The notes: generated by a model from the sequence alone, not told the origin. Counted from the first letter of the stretch, positions 1 through 6,153 are shown. The stretch: 6,508 nt of DNA from Helicobacteraceae bacterium (GCA_011390075.1 JAABTA010000055.1:1-6508); one strand, 5' to 3'. Numbers and translations are program-made.

Positions 1-24
1 TCAGAGATCTTAAAAGATCTCTGA
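1..24 (-). terminator. Perfect hairpin at the left edge, possible terminator of the GGDEF-like gene
   Basis: Bases 1-10 (TCAGAGATCT) and 15-24 (AGATCTCTGA) are exact reverse complements around a 4-base loop (TAAA). The hairpin starts six bases after the TAA stop of the minus-strand gene at 31-402, the usual place for an intrinsic terminator. The stem is only 40% GC, and the bases where a U-tract would lie are outside the window, so termination is inferred. It might equally serve a gene converging from the left. Confidence 0.5.
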
Positions 25-30
25 AAGAGC

Positions 31-402
31 TTAAATAGACTCTAAAACCTGTTTAACCTTTTCAAAATAACTTTGAGGCTCTAATCCATCATCGGGATAG
101 ACTAAAGTAGTAATATTTTTCAAACTCTTACAAGCTTCATCCAACTCTTTAAAAACATGTTGAGCACCCTCTCTATCAGTTGCAGGCATCAAAAATATAA
201 AAATATCTTTCTCAAACAGTAAAAGATCTGATTTTCTTGAAGCTTTATCTAAAATATCAGCAAAGATCTCTGATTCCATCTCGCTACTATTTTTAAAGAC
301 CAAAGTTGTGAATTTTTTTTGACTCTCATATCTCTCTTGAGAAGTAGCACAATGAATCACCAATTTTTCCAATTCCTCAAATCCATGAAATAAACTCATC
401 AT
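31..402 (-). CDS. Short GGDEF-fold-like protein lacking the GGDEF signature (hypothetical)
   Basis: A soluble 123-residue protein with no signal peptide or membrane segment. Residues 56-61 (RKSDLL), 68-80 (a hydrophobic strand, then LMPATDREGA) and 98-106 (TTLVYPDDG) follow the order and spacing of the second half of a diguanylate cyclase domain, where R-x-SDLL, LLPxTxxxGA and the 'YPxDG' strand surround the active loop. Where the GGDEF loop should be, residues 63-68 read FEKDIF, so no catalytic or GTP-binding signature remains. The first 30 residues are a helical lead. I infer a degenerate nucleotidyl-cyclase fold used for binding or scaffolding, not c-di-GMP synthesis. Two adjacent ATG codons (402 and 399) follow AAAGGGG; the second has the better spacing, and the choice changes one residue. 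The gene has its own promoter and a hairpin behind it, so it looks monocistronic. The reading frame is solid; the fold assignment is moderate. Confidence 0.8.
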   Translation of the reverse strand: MMSLFHGFEELEKLVIHCATSQERYESQKKFTTLVFKNSSEMESEIFADILDKASRKSDLLLFEKDIFIFLMPATDREGAQHVFKELDEACKSLKNITTLVYPDDGLEPQSYFEKVKQVLESI

Positions 403-427
403 TGCCCCTTTATTGTTAGTTTCTTAG

Positions 428-456
428 ATTATAGTTAAAAAAAGCGATTAAAAAAA
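428..456 (-). promoter_or_regulatory. Promoter of the GGDEF-like gene
   Basis: On the minus strand a perfect TATAAT (433-428) lies 25 bases before the first ATG at 402. Upstream there is no TTGACA, but there are two T-runs (TTTTTTT at about 443-437 and TTTTTT at 456-451). This matches the known Campylobacter/Helicobacter sigma-70 pattern of a strong -10 preceded by periodic T-tracts instead of a -35 box. It lies beyond the acnB terminator, which supports independent expression of this gene. Confidence 0.65.
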
Positions 457-489
457 GGTGTAAAGAGATTTAGAATTGTAATGTTAGAG

Positions 490-515
490 AAAAACTCCCC
501 GAAAGAATCGGGGAG
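490..515 (-). terminator. Intrinsic terminator of acnB
   Basis: Bases 495-502 (CTCCCCGA) and 508-515 (TCGGGGAG) form a perfect 8-bp, GC-rich stem with a 5-base loop. On the minus strand the stem is followed by five T residues (494-490). It begins six bases after the acnB TAA stop, the classic arrangement for a rho-independent terminator. Confidence 0.9.
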
Positions 516-521
516 ATATTT

Positions 522-3092
522 TTAAGAGTGAACTAGATTTGTTAACTGTTTATCATCCACTAGGTGGAAGTTGAGATATTTATAGATACTATCTCTCTTT
601 TCTGGAGTAATTTTTCTAGGAATCATATTCATATACTCCTCTGTCGTTGGAAGTCTTCCAAGAAGCGCTGTAAGAGCCGCAAGTTCTGAAGAGCCTAGGT
701 ATACTTTCGAGTCTTTACCCAATCTGTTATCAAAGTTTCTTGTACTTGTAGAGAAAACAACCGCACCTTGACCAACATTGGCTTGGTTCCCCATACATAA
801 AGAACATCCAGGAATTTCCATTCTAGCTCCAGCCGTACCAAATACAGAGTAGTAACCCTCCTCTATAAGTTGCTTCTCATCCATTTTTGTTGGAGGCGCA
901 ATCCATAGTTTTGTAGGCACAGCTCCTTCGCCTTTGAGTACCTCGCCAAGAGCTCTAAAAAGACCAATATTTGTCATACACGAACCAACAAATACCTCAT
1001 CAATTTTTTCAGTTGGTCTGTTTGGATCAGCTAGCACTTCGCTTAGTGTTGCCACATCGTCTGGATCATTAGGGCATGCTAAAATTGGCTCTTTAATTTC
1101 ATTGAGATCAATCTCAACAGTAGCAGCGTAATCTGCATTCTCATCTGGCTCTAAAAGCTCTGGATTTTTGATCCACTCTTTCATCTTATCAGCTCTTCTT
1201 TGAAGGGTTCTCGCATCTTCGTAGCCCTCATCGATCATCTTCTCAATTAAAGCGATATTTGATTGGAGATACTCAATAATAGGCTCTTTGTTCAGTTGCA
1301 CAGAACACGCCGCCGCAGATCTCTCAGCCGAAGCGTCAGAAAGCTCAAATGCTTGTTCAACTTTAAGATCAGGCAAGCCTTGAATTTCGACAATCTTACC
1401 TGCAAAAATATTTTTCTTATTTTTCTTAGGAACGGTAAGGAGTCCATCTTTAATTGCTTGATACGGAATAGCATTCACAAGATCTCTAAGAGTAATTCCC
1501 GGTTGCAACTCTCCTTTGAATTTTACAAGGACAGATTCAGGCATGGTAAGAGGCATGGCCCCAGTAACACCTGCAAAAGCAACAAGCCCAGAACCCGCTG
1601 GAAAAGAGATACCTATTGGAAATCTTGTGTGTGAATCGCCACCTGTTCCAACTGTATCTGGCAGACACAATCTATTAAGCCATGAGTGAATAACACCATC
1701 GCCCGGTCTTAAGATTACACCACTTCTAGAAGTGATAAAATCTGGAAGTGTGTGTTGTAGATTGATATCCGCTGGCTTTGGATACGCTGCTGTATGACAA
1801 AAAGATTGCATGACCATATCGGCACCAAAGCTAAGGGCTGCTAGCTCTTTAATCTCGTCTCTTGTCATTGGTCCTGTTGTATCTTGTGAGCCAACAGTTG
1901 TTGCCACAGGCTCCACATACATACCAGGTTTTACACCCTCTAGTCCACACGCACGACCCACCATTTTTTGCGCTTGAGAGTAGCCTTTGCCATTATCTTC
2001 TGGCTGATCAGGAGCTTTAAACATATCATTAACGCCAAGCCCTAGAGCTTCTCTCGCTTTTGCGGTTAATGTTTTTCCAATAATTAGCGGAATTCTTCCC
2101 CCTGCTCTCATCTCATCGGTAAGAGTGTTTGGGCTCAGTTTAAACTCACTAACAACTTTGCCATCTTTCTCAATCACACCATCAAAAGGTTTAAGTGTAA
2201 TAACATCGCCAGTATCAATATTGTCTACATTTGCCTCAATTGGTAAACAGCCACTATCTTCTGCTGTATTAAAGAAAATTGGTGCAATAATAGAGCCAAT
2301 AACCACGCCACCTGTTCTTTTGTTTGGAACGCCAGGAATATCTCTTCCCATGTGCCACTGAACAGAGTTAATACCAGATTTTCTAGAACTCCCCGTACCA
2401 ACAACATCTCCAACATAGACTAATGGATGCCCTTTTTGTTTGAGCTCTTCCATTGTTTCAAGTGGATTCTCCATTCTTGATTGAAGCATCGCTGTAGCAT
2501 GCAGTGGAATATCAGATCTTGTAAAGGCAACACTTGCAGGTGAGAGGTCATCTGTATTTGTCTCCCCTGGGATCTTATAGACTGTAAGAGTAATCTCTTT
2601 TGCTAGTTCTGGTTTATTGGTAAACCACTCAGAATTTGCCCAAGACTCGATAATCTCTTTGGCATATTGATTGCCAGAGTCCATAAGCTCTTTTACATCA
2701 TTAAATGCATCATAAATTAAAATAATATTTTTTAGCTCTTCTGCCGCAGCTGTTGCTACTGTATCTTCTAATTTTAAAGCGTCTATAAGTGGTCCAACAT
2801 TAAAACCACCTAACATCTTTCCAAGAGTTTGCACTGCATCTATTTTGCTAATTGCATCAACGCTCACATTTCCTTGGACTACATCTTTTAAAAACGCAGC
2901 TTTGACATACGCAGCGTCATCAACACCTGGACTTACTCTTGTTTTAAGTAATTCAACTAATACTTCAACATCTTTACCAGCTTTAATCAGCTCAATAACT
3001 TCACTTGTTTCTTCAGCTGTTAGCGGAAGGGGTGGAATCCCTTGTGCTTCTCTTTCTGCTTTAGCAGAGTTATACTCTTCCAAAAAGCCCAT
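522..3092 (-). CDS. acnB: Aconitate hydratase B (bifunctional aconitase / 2-methylisocitrate dehydratase)
   Basis: Cytosolic [4Fe-4S] enzyme that interconverts citrate and isocitrate through cis-aconitate in the oxidative or reductive TCA cycle. The family can also act on 2-methylisocitrate. At 856 residues it is close to E. coli AcnB (865). Domain order is that of the B type: an N-terminal HEAT-like helical domain (about 1-155), the swivelling domain placed before the catalytic core (about 165-380, with TGSSRKSG at 232-239), then the aconitase core (about 395-815). The cluster cysteines are C705 (GSCMTN), C763 and C766 (PGCSLCMG), matching E. coli C710, C769 and C772. Active-site segments GGDSHTRFP and STSTRNFDNRLG are intact. 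The start is the ATG at 3092, five bases after AAGGAG (3103-3098). A GTG two codons upstream at 3098 overlaps that site and cannot be the start. The gene stands alone between a long leader and its own terminator. In E. coli the apo-protein binds mRNA; nothing here tests that. Confidence 0.97.
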   Translation of the reverse strand: MGFLEEYNSAKAEREAQGIPPLPLTAEETSEVIELIKAGKDVEVLVELLKTRVSPGVDDAAYVKAAFLKDVVQGNVSVDAISKIDAVQTLGKMLGGFNVGPLIDALKLEDTVATAAAEELKNIILIYDAFNDVKELMDSGNQYAKEIIESWANSEWFTNKPELAKEITLTVYKIPGETNTDDLSPASVAFTRSDIPLHATAMLQSRMENPLETMEELKQKGHPLVYVGDVVGTGSSRKSGINSVQWHMGRDIPGVPNKRTGGVVIGSIIAPIFFNTAEDSGCLPIEANVDNIDTGDVITLKPFDGVIEKDGKVVSEFKLSPNTLTDEMRAGGRIPLIIGKTLTAKAREALGLGVNDMFKAPDQPEDNGKGYSQAQKMVGRACGLEGVKPGMYVEPVATTVGSQDTTGPMTRDEIKELAALSFGADMVMQSFCHTAAYPKPADINLQHTLPDFITSRSGVILRPGDGVIHSWLNRLCLPDTVGTGGDSHTRFPIGISFPAGSGLVAFAGVTGAMPLTMPESVLVKFKGELQPGITLRDLVNAIPYQAIKDGLLTVPKKNKKNIFAGKIVEIQGLPDLKVEQAFELSDASAERSAAACSVQLNKEPIIEYLQSNIALIEKMIDEGYEDARTLQRRADKMKEWIKNPELLEPDENADYAATVEIDLNEIKEPILACPNDPDDVATLSEVLADPNRPTEKIDEVFVGSCMTNIGLFRALGEVLKGEGAVPTKLWIAPPTKMDEKQLIEEGYYSVFGTAGARMEIPGCSLCMGNQANVGQGAVVFSTSTRNFDNRLGKDSKVYLGSSELAALTALLGRLPTTEEYMNMIPRKITPEKRDSIYKYLNFHLVDDKQLTNLVHS

Positions 3093-3200
3093 TTTCACTC
3101 CTTGAGATATTTAATGTCTAGAAGAGTATCAAATTAAAGTAAAAGTAGTGTTAAATTTGCCATTATTGCCACATAAATTAACAAAAAAATATTTTAGCTG

Positions 3201-3225
3201 TGTAAAAAAGTGAGATATTTTTACA
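3201..3225. repeat. 8-bp perfect dyad, operator-like, in the acnB upstream region
   Basis: TGTAAAAA (3201-3208) and TTTTTACA (3218-3225) are exact reverse complements separated by nine bases. The size and spacing would suit a dimeric transcription factor, or a weak hairpin in the acnB leader if transcription starts at the upstream TATAAA. I do not recognise a specific regulator. AT-rich dyads arise by chance fairly easily. Confidence 0.4.
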
Positions 3226-3231
3226 AACTCT

Positions 3232-3237
3232 TTTATA
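3232..3237 (-). promoter_or_regulatory. Candidate -10 element for acnB
   Basis: The minus strand reads TATAAA (5 of 6 match to TATAAT) about 140 bases before the acnB ATG. The DnaA-box-like cluster at 3248-3281 would overlap its -35 region and the bases upstream. This is one of several possible -10 elements in the leader and the choice is uncertain. Confidence 0.3.
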
Positions 3238-3247
3238 GAAAAGGTTT

Positions 3248-3281
3248 GTTATTCACACTGGGAATAACTTGTGAATAACTT
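3248..3281. promoter_or_regulatory. Cluster of DnaA-box-like sites upstream of acnB
   Basis: TTATTCACA, which fits the bacterial DnaA-box consensus TTATNCACA and contains the TTCAC core of epsilonproteobacterial boxes, occurs at 3249-3257 on the plus strand and again at 3278-3270 on the minus strand. Together they form a 10-bp perfect inverted repeat (3248-3257 and 3270-3279). A third, one-mismatch copy (TTATTCCCA) lies between them on the minus strand at 3267-3259. The two minus-strand copies sit in 12-mers that match at 11 of 12 positions and are offset by 11 bases, about one helical turn. The sites are seen directly; DnaA binding is inferred. An unrelated dimeric regulator is the main alternative. 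Confidence 0.5.
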
Positions 3282-3396
3282 TGGGAGTTTAAGGTTAATT
3301 TTGTTAGAAATTTTGACTCTTTTCAGCAAAAGATTTTGTTGGGGATTCAGTTAGAATTAAGTTTTAAAAGTGAGGGTTTTTATCATTAAATTTTTG

Positions 3397-3427
3397 ACAA
3401 AAGAGGAGAAAAAAACTCCTCTTTTGT
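3397..3427 (-). terminator. Intrinsic terminator of the PP-loop gene
   Basis: Bases 3397-3408 (ACAAAAGAGGAG) and 3416-3427 (CTCCTCTTTTGT) form a perfect 12-bp stem around a loop of seven identical bases (A on plus, T on minus). On the minus strand the GAGGAG/CTCCTC core is followed by TTTTGT, giving the A-tract/stem/T-tract form of an intrinsic terminator. It starts 71 bases after the stop of the gene ending at 3499. The symmetry would let it work on both strands, but no plus-strand gene approaches it. Confidence 0.75.
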
Positions 3428-3498
3428 GTGCAGAGTCTTGCAAATTTTTTCTTGTAATTTTTTCTCTATCTTGTTGGTTCATGTCTAAAGAAAAAAGT

Positions 3499-4485
3499 CT
3501 AGGCTCCCAACATATATTCAGTGCACAAATCCTTGCTATCAAAGGCTTTTACCACTATCTCTTCATCTTCGATACTCACCGTGTAGGCTCTATCTTCGTA
3601 GGCTTTTGAGTAAGTGAGTATAATTTGTGCAGCAAGTTTTTTATCCTCTTGTGAGGCACTTTTTGAGAGTATTGAGATTGGTCCTAGAACCTCCTCGGGT
3701 TGTCTAATAAAAAAGTATTTATTAAACTGATTTTCTCTCTCTAAAAATTTTTGATTCTCCTCTTGATTTCGACCAATCACAAGTTTGGCACCATCAGGTA
3801 ATCTAAAGTGCCTTCCGAACTTTAACAGCACATTATCTTGATGTGAATAGGTGTCGTATTTTAAAAAATCTTGCATCTTTACATCAAAAAACTTTTCAGT
3901 AAGAAGGCACCCGCCTCCAGGGCTTTCAAACACCTCAAAATCAAAAGCTTTTGCCAGTTCTAATTGCGGTTTTCTGCCTCTTCCTGAGAAGTCTAGTAGT
4001 TTTTCTCTATCGATCCACCCCTCTCTTTCTGGTTTTGAAGGCTCTAGGAGTTTTGCGCTGAGTGGTCTTACTATCAAATCTTCATACCCAGAGATCTCTT
4101 GAACCGTTTTTAAAGCCTTGGGATTTTGGCTCATAGGTCTCTCGCCGATCACCTCGCCACTGATTAAAAATTGCGCATCATGTTTTTCAAGAAGCTTTCC
4201 TGCTTGCCAAAACATGTGTCCGTGGCAGTCAATACAGGGGTTAAAAGCACTGCCATATCCATATTTTGGATCAAAAAGTACCTCTTGTACATAGTCATCG
4301 TGAATATCTAAGATCTCTAACTTAGATTTCGCCTGCTGGGCTGCTTTTTGCAGATATTCGCTCTTATCCCCTTTGGTAAAGCCAAAATCAAAATTGATAG
4401 CTATCACCTCAATTCCCTGTTCGGCAACCAAGCGACAAGCTAGCATACTATCTAATCCACCACTAAAAAGTGCTATTGCTCTCAT
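3499..4485 (-). CDS. PP-loop ATPase of the MnmA/ThiI type with NFACT-R-like C-terminal domain; probable tRNA-thiolation enzyme
   Basis: A 328-residue cytosolic protein. It opens with the ATP-pyrophosphatase signature SGGLDS (8-13), used by MnmA, ThiI, TtcA and related enzymes to adenylate their substrate. Two cysteines in NPCIDCHGHMF (C84, C87) sit where MnmA-type enzymes carry a catalytic cysteine, and a third lies in PGGGCLLT (C193), a usual partner position in thiouridylases. GEVIGERPMSQ (110-120) and SGRGRKPQ (167-174) are further conserved-looking stretches. After about residue 205, RHFRLPDGAKLVIGRNQEEN resembles an NFACT-R/DUF814 RNA-binding segment, implying an RNA substrate. It lacks the usual full MnmA C-terminal arrangement, so I give no symbol; the exact modified base is unknown. 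The start is the ATG at 4485, five bases after AGAGGA; an in-frame TTG at 4518 is rejected. The gene has a near-ideal promoter 71 bases downstream of yajQ and its own terminator. Confidence 0.85.
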   Translation of the reverse strand: MRAIALFSGGLDSMLACRLVAEQGIEVIAINFDFGFTKGDKSEYLQKAAQQAKSKLEILDIHDDYVQEVLFDPKYGYGSAFNPCIDCHGHMFWQAGKLLEKHDAQFLISGEVIGERPMSQNPKALKTVQEISGYEDLIVRPLSAKLLEPSKPEREGWIDREKLLDFSGRGRKPQLELAKAFDFEVFESPGGGCLLTEKFFDVKMQDFLKYDTYSHQDNVLLKFGRHFRLPDGAKLVIGRNQEENQKFLERENQFNKYFFIRQPEEVLGPISILSKSASQEDKKLAAQIILTYSKAYEDRAYTVSIEDEEIVVKAFDSKDLCTEYMLGA

Positions 4486-4517
4486 TCGTATCCTCTTCTT
4501 GTTTTTTATAAGTTGCA

Positions 4518-4545
4518 ATTATAGTAGTTTTAGTAAGAATGTCAA
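4518..4545 (-). promoter_or_regulatory. Consensus sigma-70 promoter of the PP-loop gene
   Basis: The minus strand carries a perfect TTGACA (4545-4540), a 16-base spacer and a perfect TATAAT (4523-4518). Transcription should start near 4511, leaving a leader of about 26 bases before the ATG at 4485. It lies wholly in the 71-base gap between yajQ and this gene. No terminator is visible after yajQ, so read-through is also possible. Confidence 0.85.
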
Positions 4546-4556
4546 TCATCACAGCC

Positions 4557-5048
4557 TTATTTAAAATTATCAAAGACCAAAGGAAGTTCTAAATCCATTG
4601 CTTTTACTTCTGCAATAATCTGTTGCAAATCATCAATACTTTTGCCCTTTACCCGAACACTGTCGCCCTGAATTGATGGGGTGACTTTGGTTTTACTTTT
4701 TTTAATAAGCGCGACTATTTTTTTTGCACTCTCCATATCGAGTGTGTCATTCACAGAGATCTCTAGCTTTGTTTTGTTGCCACCAACGCTCTTAGAATCT
4801 CCCTTTTTTAAAGAGGTAGGTGCTAGCCCTCTTTTGACTACTTTGGCTATTAAAACTTCAAAAATACTCTCACATCTATTATCGCTATCTGATGTGATTG
4901 TAATTTGTGAGCCCTCATCTTTAATCTCGGTAAAAACTCCTTTAAAGTCAAATCTATTGCCAATCTCTTTCTCTACTTGATAGATTGCATTTTTAAGCTC
5001 CCCTTTGTCAACTTTTGAACTAATGTCCATTGAGTGTTCTTTTGCCAT
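4557..5048 (-). CDS. yajQ: YajQ-family (UPF0234) nucleotide / cyclic-di-GMP-binding protein
   Basis: A 163-residue cytosolic protein, the same length as E. coli YajQ. It has the family landmarks: a short MDISSKVD strand (7-14), the invariant RFDFKG (32-37), SDSDNR (53-58), the helix around FEVLIAKVVKRG (63-74), the C-terminal repeat element VRVKGKSIDDLQQII (131-145), and the LPLVFDNFK ending. YajQ proteins consist of two ferredoxin-like folds. Members bind c-di-GMP in Xanthomonas and Pseudomonas, where they act with a transcription factor, and nucleotides or tRNA in E. coli; which applies here cannot be told from sequence. The ATG at 5048 is six bases after AGGA (5058-5055). It has its own extended -10 promoter and lies between the 115-residue gene (60-base gap) and the PP-loop gene. 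Confidence 0.95.
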   Translation of the reverse strand: MAKEHSMDISSKVDKGELKNAIYQVEKEIGNRFDFKGVFTEIKDEGSQITITSDSDNRCESIFEVLIAKVVKRGLAPTSLKKGDSKSVGGNKTKLEISVNDTLDMESAKKIVALIKKSKTKVTPSIQGDSVRVKGKSIDDLQQIIAEVKAMDLELPLVFDNFK

Positions 5049-5070
5049 GTGCTATCCTTTTTTTGCTACA

Positions 5071-5099
5071 ATTATACCATGTGCGCTAAGATAAAAAAG
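5071..5099 (-). promoter_or_regulatory. Extended -10 promoter of yajQ
   Basis: The minus strand shows TGGTATAAT, a perfect TATAAT (5076-5071) with the TGn extension, 22 bases before the yajQ ATG. The -35 position holds only a T-run (near 5099-5094), as is common in Campylobacterota. An mRNA from here would have a leader of roughly 16 bases, just enough for the AGGA ribosome binding site. Confidence 0.7.
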
Positions 5100-5108
5100 C
5101 TGTGAATG

Positions 5109-5456
5109 CTAGTATGTGTCCAAATACTCCTCATTCATCTCAGCTAAGATCTTGTGTGCCTCTTTTTGTTGCTCTTTTAGGATGGTGGCTAGGGTTTTTT
5201 CTAGTTTAAACTCTCCCTTAATGGGGGTAAATGTCGCTTGGGCGTGTTTGCATAGTTCTATAAAGACATTGTGTGTTGGCACAGATAGGACAATCTTTAA
5301 AAGATAGACAACTCTTTTGTCATCTCGCACTCTTAGATAGATAAATTCATCTTGAGGTGCAAAAAGATCGGCTACCTCTTTTGCAAAACCTTCTTTGTCT
5401 TCTAGTCTGTTTAAAAAATCTTTAAAATCAATAGTTTCTCGTATCTTTTCTACCAT
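5109..5456 (-). CDS. Conserved-looking 115-residue protein of unknown function
   Basis: I do not recognise this protein. It is soluble, strongly charged, has a single cysteine (C69), and no signal peptide or membrane segment. Residues 1-33 look helical (MVEKIRETIDFKDFLNRLEDKEGF), 36-60 alternate like two strands (DEFIYLRVR, RVVYLLKIVLSV), and 84-115 should form a long charged helix rich in K, E and Q. That would be a small alpha/beta fold with a helical tail. The start is well supported: AAGGAG (5467-5462) is five bases before the ATG at 5456 and overlaps the TAA stop of the upstream oxygenase gene, so the two are probably translationally coupled. It ends 60 bases before yajQ, which has its own promoter. 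The operon position suggests a role linked to the oxygenase and the SPASM protein, but that is inference only. Confidence 0.85.
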   Translation of the reverse strand: MVEKIRETIDFKDFLNRLEDKEGFAKEVADLFAPQDEFIYLRVRDDKRVVYLLKIVLSVPTHNVFIELCKHAQATFTPIKGEFKLEKTLATILKEQQKEAHKILAEMNEEYLDTY

Positions 5457-5465
5457 AACTTCTCC

Positions 5466-6122
5466 TTAGTTAATAACCCCATTATGCCACTGAACAAGAG
5501 AGATTCGCACTCCGCTTTGCACCTTTTTGACTTCGTGACTAAAAAATGGATTGCTAGGAAACGCAACCATATCTCCAGCACTTGGTTTAAGAGTGACAGT
5601 ATCGCCTTTTTTGTCTTTCAAATAGTTAAACACTAGCTCCCCACCTAAAAAGTCCTCTTTGTAACTAGAGGCAAAAAGCACGGTCGTCATCTTCCTAAGA
5701 GGTGCCACCATATTAAATCCAACTGTTTTTCCACTACTATCAATAATCTCATTAGAATCATCTGAGTGTTTGATATAGAAAAAGCCTTTTTCATACTTGA
5801 GCACTTGCGGTTTCGTACTCAGTGTCAGCGCCACATTAAAAAAATTCTCGATCTGCTTTTGCTGGGCAAGAAAACTCTCGATGTAGAGATCTCTGTGGGT
5901 TTTACTGAGTTTGGCAATGACGGTTTTTCTAATATTTTCTTTAACAGTAGGCGCTACAACACTATCTAGCACCTTACTCTTTACCTTTGCGGTTACAAGA
6001 TCTTGCGTATGTTTTGCAGACTCTAAGATCTCGTTGCAAACCTGCTTGGAAAGAACATTTTTAAGCACTAAAAATGGGTAGTCGTGATATTGGCTGGGAA
6101 AAAAGGCATCAGGAATTCCCAT
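5466..6122 (-). CDS. 2-oxoglutarate/Fe(II)-dependent oxygenase (prolyl-4-hydroxylase-like)
   Basis: Non-haem iron oxygenase of the double-stranded beta-helix fold, which hydroxylates a substrate using O2 and 2-oxoglutarate and releases CO2 and succinate. In the 218-residue form, H119 and D121 (YIKHSDDS) and H196 (FFSHEVKKV) make the HxD...H iron triad. R206 (SGVRISLVQW), ten residues after the distal histidine, should bind the 2-oxoglutarate carboxylate. GGELVF (160-165) and PSAGDMVAFPS are typical P4H-family strands. The N-terminal 90 residues are helical and may set specificity. The substrate is unknown. The start is uncertain: the ATG at 6122 has a weak GAGG and avoids overlap with the upstream gene. 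A TTG at 6170 sits six bases after GGAG and would overlap the upstream stop by 17 bases. A GTG at 6200 (244 residues) has no good ribosome binding site. The next gene's ribosome binding site uses this gene's stop codon. Confidence 0.88.
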   Translation of the reverse strand: MGIPDAFFPSQYHDYPFLVLKNVLSKQVCNEILESAKHTQDLVTAKVKSKVLDSVVAPTVKENIRKTVIAKLSKTHRDLYIESFLAQQKQIENFFNVALTLSTKPQVLKYEKGFFYIKHSDDSNEIIDSSGKTVGFNMVAPLRKMTTVLFASSYKEDFLGGELVFNYLKDKKGDTVTLKPSAGDMVAFPSNPFFSHEVKKVQSGVRISLVQWHNGVIN

Positions 6123-6153
6123 GGAAAATAGCGCCTCGTCGCAATAAATTTTG

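Larger units (their letters stand above)
3093..3498. other. 406-base intergenic region: acnB leader, operator-like repeats and upstream terminator
   Basis: No credible gene is seen on either strand. From acnB outward it contains the AAGGAG ribosome binding site (3103-3098), about 100 AT-rich bases, an 8-bp dyad (3201-3225), a TATAAA -10 candidate (3237-3232), a cluster of DnaA-box-like 9-mers (3248-3281), about 110 bases in which I see nothing definite, and the hairpin terminator of the preceding gene (3397-3427). The acnB promoter could not be fixed. Other minus-strand -10 candidates are TAAAAT near 3195 and GATACT at 3130-3125, the latter weaker but closest to the gene. Confidence 0.7.

Noticed and set aside
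934..2416. Several plus- and minus-strand frames inside acnB (for example 934-1131, 1263-1634, 2125-2361)
   Set aside because: All lie within the well-supported acnB frame, have low-complexity or implausible translations, and lack ribosome binding sites.
3096..3098. GTG as the acnB start
   Set aside because: It overlaps the last base of the AAGGAG site. The ATG at 3092 is five bases downstream of that site and gives a typical AcnB N-terminus (MGFLEEYN).
3093..3498. A chromosomal replication origin
   Set aside because: Only two exact and one imperfect DnaA-like box are present, and dnaA, ruvC, dnaN or gyrB are not in the window. It is reported only as a DnaA-box-like cluster.
3357..3542. Minus-strand 61-codon open frame across the end of the PP-loop gene
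   Set aside because: It overlaps the C-terminal coding region in another frame and the terminator. It shows no protein-like pattern.
3370..3609. Plus-strand 79-codon open frame starting with GTG
   Set aside because: It runs through the terminator hairpin and then antisense to the PP-loop gene, has no convincing ribosome binding site, and its composition is that of a chance frame.
3499..4485. Naming the PP-loop gene mnmA or thiI
   Set aside because: It shares the PP-loop and cysteine logic, but the C-terminal region differs from MnmA, and no THUMP or rhodanese domain of ThiI is seen.
4516..4518. TTG as the start of the PP-loop gene
   Set aside because: It lies inside the -10 region of the promoter and adds 11 basic residues ahead of the typical N-terminus MRAIALFSGG.
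1471..5109. Single CATTCACA-type 9-mers at 1471, 4747 and 5101 as further DnaA boxes
   Set aside because: They are isolated, two of them inside coding sequence, and fit chance occurrence of the short TTCAC core.
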